Positions 60,201 to 64,000 of a stretch of 64,000 bases of DNA are shown here, piece by piece. Origin of the DNA: Anas platyrhynchos (lineage: Eukaryota; Chordata; Aves; Anseriformes; Anatidae); assembly GCF_047663525.1 (NCBI RefSeq), contig NC_092588.1, positions 141,072,001-141,136,000 on the forward strand, written 5' to 3'. Under the pieces are notes generated by a model, which saw only the letters and a program-made list of their open reading frames with translations, was not told the DNA's origin and did not search any database. The position numbers and the translations under genes were made by a program. Every line of letters starts with the position of its first letter. The stretch's first letter is position 1.

Positions 60201-62330
60201 ATGAAGTCATCCAACAAATTGTAACTATTGTTAATAGTTATGTTAAATATTGTTAATATTGTCACAGCCAGTCTTATGTGAAACACGGAAGAGCCTGTGG
60301 AGGGAAGACTTAAATGGAGAAGAAAGATGCAGACAGGGACCTCTTTTAAGGATCTGATTTTTTTTTTTTTCCATGAACTATAAAATCTTGGAAATACAAT
60401 AGTCACAGCTAGAGTTCTTTATTTTTGTTTCTATTTTTCTATATCATTTTGGGGCAGGGGATTATTTTTATTGAAATGTTGTATATTATTAAGCCAGCAA
60501 AAGGTGAAGCAAACCTATACGAGAATGAACACTGATATGAGATATCGGTAACAAAATGCATGAGGCAGAAAGGCAAAATACCTTTCAGTCAGGATTTTTG
60601 GCTGCAGTAAATAGACATGCTGCCTTCACAACAAAAAGACATAGGCTTGCATAGTTATTCTTATTGAATCACTGCAAGGAATTTGCCAGAAAAAACACTG
60701 CTGCTCATCTTACTCTAGCAATGTCAGGATAGATATTTCTGCAGTTTGCCTTACACTCCAGTTGTTTCTCAGATTCCTGGACTGTTCGTTCTCCCATGAA
60801 ACGCTTGCACATTGTGAACTATAAACTGAGTTTTCTCTTAACAGAAATTCAGTTTTCCCTATTCAGAAGTTAAGCTTTCAGCTGCCAAGAGAAGAAATGT
60901 TGTATGTGCTTCTCTTCTATGCCTTTGCTTCTCTTTGGTGGTGACCTGAGAAAGTGCTAGGAAAAAGTCTGATTCTTCTCTCTTGAAACAGAGAATAACT
61001 TTTTTTTTTTTTGGTTTTGGTCCTCTTTTCCCCCAAACTCAAGACAAGTGGAAAATCAAATCCTTCCAACACAGGTAATAAAATTCTCCCAAACTTAAGA
61101 GTGAGATTATTTACAGACTAGATACCCTTAACAGAAAGAAAAAAAAAATCAAAATACAAAAGAGAGTGTATGTTCTGTCATCACCAGATGAATGCTAGTG
61201 TTATCCAGTTTCCTGCAGTGCATAAAGATGCCTTAATTACCTTGTGTAAGATACCATTACTGTCTACGAAGATATTTTCAAAGGAGCCTCTCTTAATTCA
61301 TAGATTCATTATAAGAATGTGTTTACTTTCTTTGTGAAAAGGAGCAATCACATGTGCTTCATGTGTTGATTTTCCTCCACTAAAATAGAAGTTATTCTTC
61401 AAACTGAAGTAAAAACAGAGTTGCACTGTAGGATCTGATGCCTTTTCATTTCTCAGATTAACTTTAAACTAAAACGACCTGAAATGGTGAAGAAAACTGA
61501 ATGGGGGGAAAAAAAGAAAAAAGAAAAAAAATTGCAAACCTAAGAGATGAAACAGAAGAGCTAATTGAATTAACTGCCCTAAAAGCAAGGGATGAGTTCC
61601 TGGTCACAGCATGGGGCTCTATGAGCAGGTCTCAGCACCAAGCAGAGCAGTTTCCATGAGCCTGAGGGCTGCAGGCTGGGGGTGAGAGGATAGGATACGT
61701 GTGTTGCTGCCACATGAGTCTGTGTTTCAATACAGAAAACAGGAGAAGTGGCTCACCAAAAGATGCTTCGTGGCTTTGGGTGCAGCTCATGCTCTTGGTG
61801 GTCTCTGAGGTGATGGAGAGAAGATTTTTAGGCATGCTGGGCAGTGTGGAGGAGCAGTGGGCTGCAGAAGTGATGCGCTGGGTCACTATACAGCATGATA
61901 CCCCATGCAACTTCTCACCAGCTGTGAGCTTCTAGCAGAAAGCACACAGCAGACAAGCTGTGAACGTGTAGCACTTCCTCAGCACTTAAAAACACATCAC
62001 CTCATAGCTGATACCACAAAAAGAGACTGCTACTGTCTCTCTCCTTGCTCAAAGCAGTCTCAGGCCATAAATAAGTAACTTCATACATTGCTGCTAAGCA
62101 CTGCAATGAGCTCTTCAAGGACCAGAACATATCAGATTTTGCTGAGGACATGACAAAATGCAGGAGCACAGTCTCTCCCTAGTAGATTTCCATGGCTTGT
62201 TTTTAGGAGGGCTGGATCACCACAGTTCTCATGGGCTCTGTCAAGAGGTCCAGAGACCTCTGAGAACAGGGCCATTTGCTACTGCGATGGGTCCCCCAGG
62301 TTCCTCCTGAACCATAGCCTGTGCTTAGCT
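57255..62330. other. Non-coding unique sequence with enhancer-like patch
   Basis: The stretch 58255-58500 carries homeodomain-like and NFI-like words (see findings). A-rich runs occur at about 59018-59041 and a T-run near 60359-60371. Frames of up to 92 codons (61632-61910, minus) are overlapped by frames on the other strand. No gene or transposon was recognised. Confidence 0.5.
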
Positions 62331-62356
62331 CTGCCCTTTAAAGGCTTAAAGGGCAG
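62331..62356. repeat. Perfect inverted repeat, 11-bp arms, 4-base loop
   Basis: The arm ctgccctttaa (62331-62341) pairs exactly with ttaaagggcag (62346-62356) across aggc. It has the same geometry as the palindrome at 5811-5836 (11-bp arms, 4-base loop), although the sequence is unrelated. Confidence 0.9.
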
Positions 62357-64000
62357 CCTCCTGTGTAGCAAGGAACCAGCCAAAAGCTAATTGCTAAAAA
62401 CTTGTTGTATTTTGAGTTTCTGAATGTGTGGAACAGGTATTTTCATTATCACAGCTTGATTGGATGGTAAAATATTTTTTCACAGAAATATAAACACTTT
62501 TAGAAATATGTCCTTTCCAAATTCAAGGATCAGTTTTCATGTGTTGCTCCTAAATAATGTGGCTTGAGAGGAATGGAAGAAAATATGGCTGTAGATCCCT
62601 TTGAAACATGTAGCCTCTTTTCCTGCTATGGCTGGTGCATGGAAGGGAAAAAGACAAGTGATGTGAGCGCAAGTGGAACTTGCTCATGCCTTGCGGTAGG
62701 TTTTGTATCAGATGTTGCCAGTATGTCCTACATTTACATGTGTCTCTGACCAAAGTTTTTGAAGCTCTTGAAAACTTTGGGTTTGTCTTGTTAGTGTTTT
62801 CTTGCTGTTCATTTTTATTTTTTAATTATACACTGGATGGATCTCAAAGTGACAGCACTGGCTATTAATAATATTCAGATGTTGTTTATTTAAAAACAAA
62901 ACAACAACAAGAAAACCAGATCGCTTTACTATCTATTTGCAAAAGTAAGCAGGAACAACTTGACATGCACGATTCCTAATGTAGAAAGTTTCAGAAAGTC
63001 TCCTTAACAGAGGCAGTACATTGTAAGGTCTAAGAATGTATTGCAGGGCATCCTTAAATGAGATTCAGAGTCTTGTGGAAATTGCCCATTTTTTTTTAAA
63101 TTGCTGGATATGCTCATGATACGGAGCTTGATTCATGCCCAATAACATCAATAAAACTGTAGTCATTGGCTTCACTGAAAACAGGCTCAAACTAATTATT
63201 TGCTGCTGTTTTTACATGTGCAATTTATTTTGGACTTAATTTTCATAGGTACTAAGGCATACTCCCATAACCCATTGATTTCAAATAATGCTTTGGGTGC
63301 CTGGCACTTAAAAAAAAAATGAGGCTTCATTATCTTCAAATTCAGTCAAATTGATAATCCACATTGGAAATAACGGACTAAGCTAATGGAATCTGCAAGT
63401 AATTTGGAAATGGTGAATTAGTGCCTCTCCTGACAGTCGTGGAGAGGTGCCTTATCTAACCAGCCCTATCCATTTTTTCACCTTCTCTGACAACAGGCTG
63501 CCAGGCGTAGGTTGCTCTGCACCACAGCAGTCTTCAGCTGAGGCACTTTCTGTCACCTGAAAATATATTCAGTGCTTGAAACTAGCCTATTATTAATAAA
63601 CACTGGCACATCTCAGGGGTGGTATTCATCTTAGCACTATCCTTGTATAAATCTTTTTACTCTTTGTGTGATACATTCTGAAGATATTAATATTTTGTAC
63701 GTCTGGAAATTATTATTATTATTAATAATAAAATCCCTTCATTTCTCTCTGTGAATTCAAACCTGAAACTGGCCAGTGCAGAAACTGTATAAAATTGGAT
63801 AATCTGATTACAGAAAAAACTGGATGGGTAAAAGAGTCAGCAATGACATTCAGCCTTTATTTAATTGGCTCAAATACATTCCAAGCCAGTAGTTTCAGAG
63901 AAGCTTTACTGACTAAAAGTTCCTTTGAAAAACCTGTGAAAAAACAGTTCATCTGTCATGTTAGGAACACCATCCAACATAGAAAAGATACCAGCACACA
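62357..64000. other. Non-coding unique sequence, enhancer-like patch near the end
   Basis: Short frames only. The portion 63170-63480 has homeodomain-like words (see findings). A triplet microsatellite follows at 63710-63731. No gene is seen up to the end of the window. Confidence 0.5.
63710..63731. repeat. (TTA)n then (ATA)n microsatellite
   Basis: About five TTA triplets pass into AATAATAAA, so the array partly mirrors itself and could form a short AT-only hairpin. Confidence 0.8.

Noticed and set aside
1..64000. Search for a CRISPR array, operon, phage, plasmid or other prokaryotic system
   Set aside because: No regularly spaced repeats, no ribosome-binding-site-led gene chains and no long coding frames are present. 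The sequence is vertebrate in character throughout.

Overview
The window looks like non-coding nuclear DNA from a bird. The main evidence is its transposon content. Two copies carry the avian CR1 LINE 3' end in antisense, including the terminal ATTCTATGATTCTGTGAT-type repeat and the C-terminal reading frame with RLDIRKKFFT..RVVRH..RLPREAVDAPS. There are no Alu, B1 or MIR-type SINEs. The DNA is AT-rich and CpG-poor, with many long A/T runs. The exact species cannot be read from the sequence, and neither can whether this is one large intron or an intergenic gene desert.

Layout: 1-8310 is AT-rich unique sequence with long T runs and a striking pair of adjacent perfect palindromes (5811-5859). 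Antisense CR1 3' ends lie at 8311-8605 and 14172-14412. From 14413 to 28094 the sequence is mostly unique, with a two-block exon-like pattern on the minus strand (20113-20494), a perfect hairpin (23843-23867) and a stretch that resembles a conserved regulatory element (24520-24725). Next comes a decayed ancient CR1-like ORF2 in sense orientation (28095-29560), followed by a younger sense CR1 fragment (29711-29862). From 29863 to 53634 lie unique sequence, two richer-GC blocks (33860-35330 and 47430-48200), short tandem repeats, a possible 45-nt micro-exon (43346-43390) and further enhancer-like stretches. A second ancient CR1-like ORF2 lies antisense at 53635-55580 and is split by a sense-oriented CR1 C-terminus/3' UTR fragment (about 54555-54880), so it is a nested insertion. 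The rest, to 64000, is unique sequence with microsatellites and two more enhancer-like stretches.

No protein-coding gene, rRNA, tRNA, CRISPR array or complete mobile element could be assigned. Apart from the CR1 peptides, the open frames (longest 178, 166 and 164 codons) show no recognisable domain and fit chance expectation for 64 kb. The best leads for something functional are the exon-like blocks and the enhancer-like stretches. Both need cross-species alignment or RNA data, which could not be run here. I found no evidence for a new multi-gene system.
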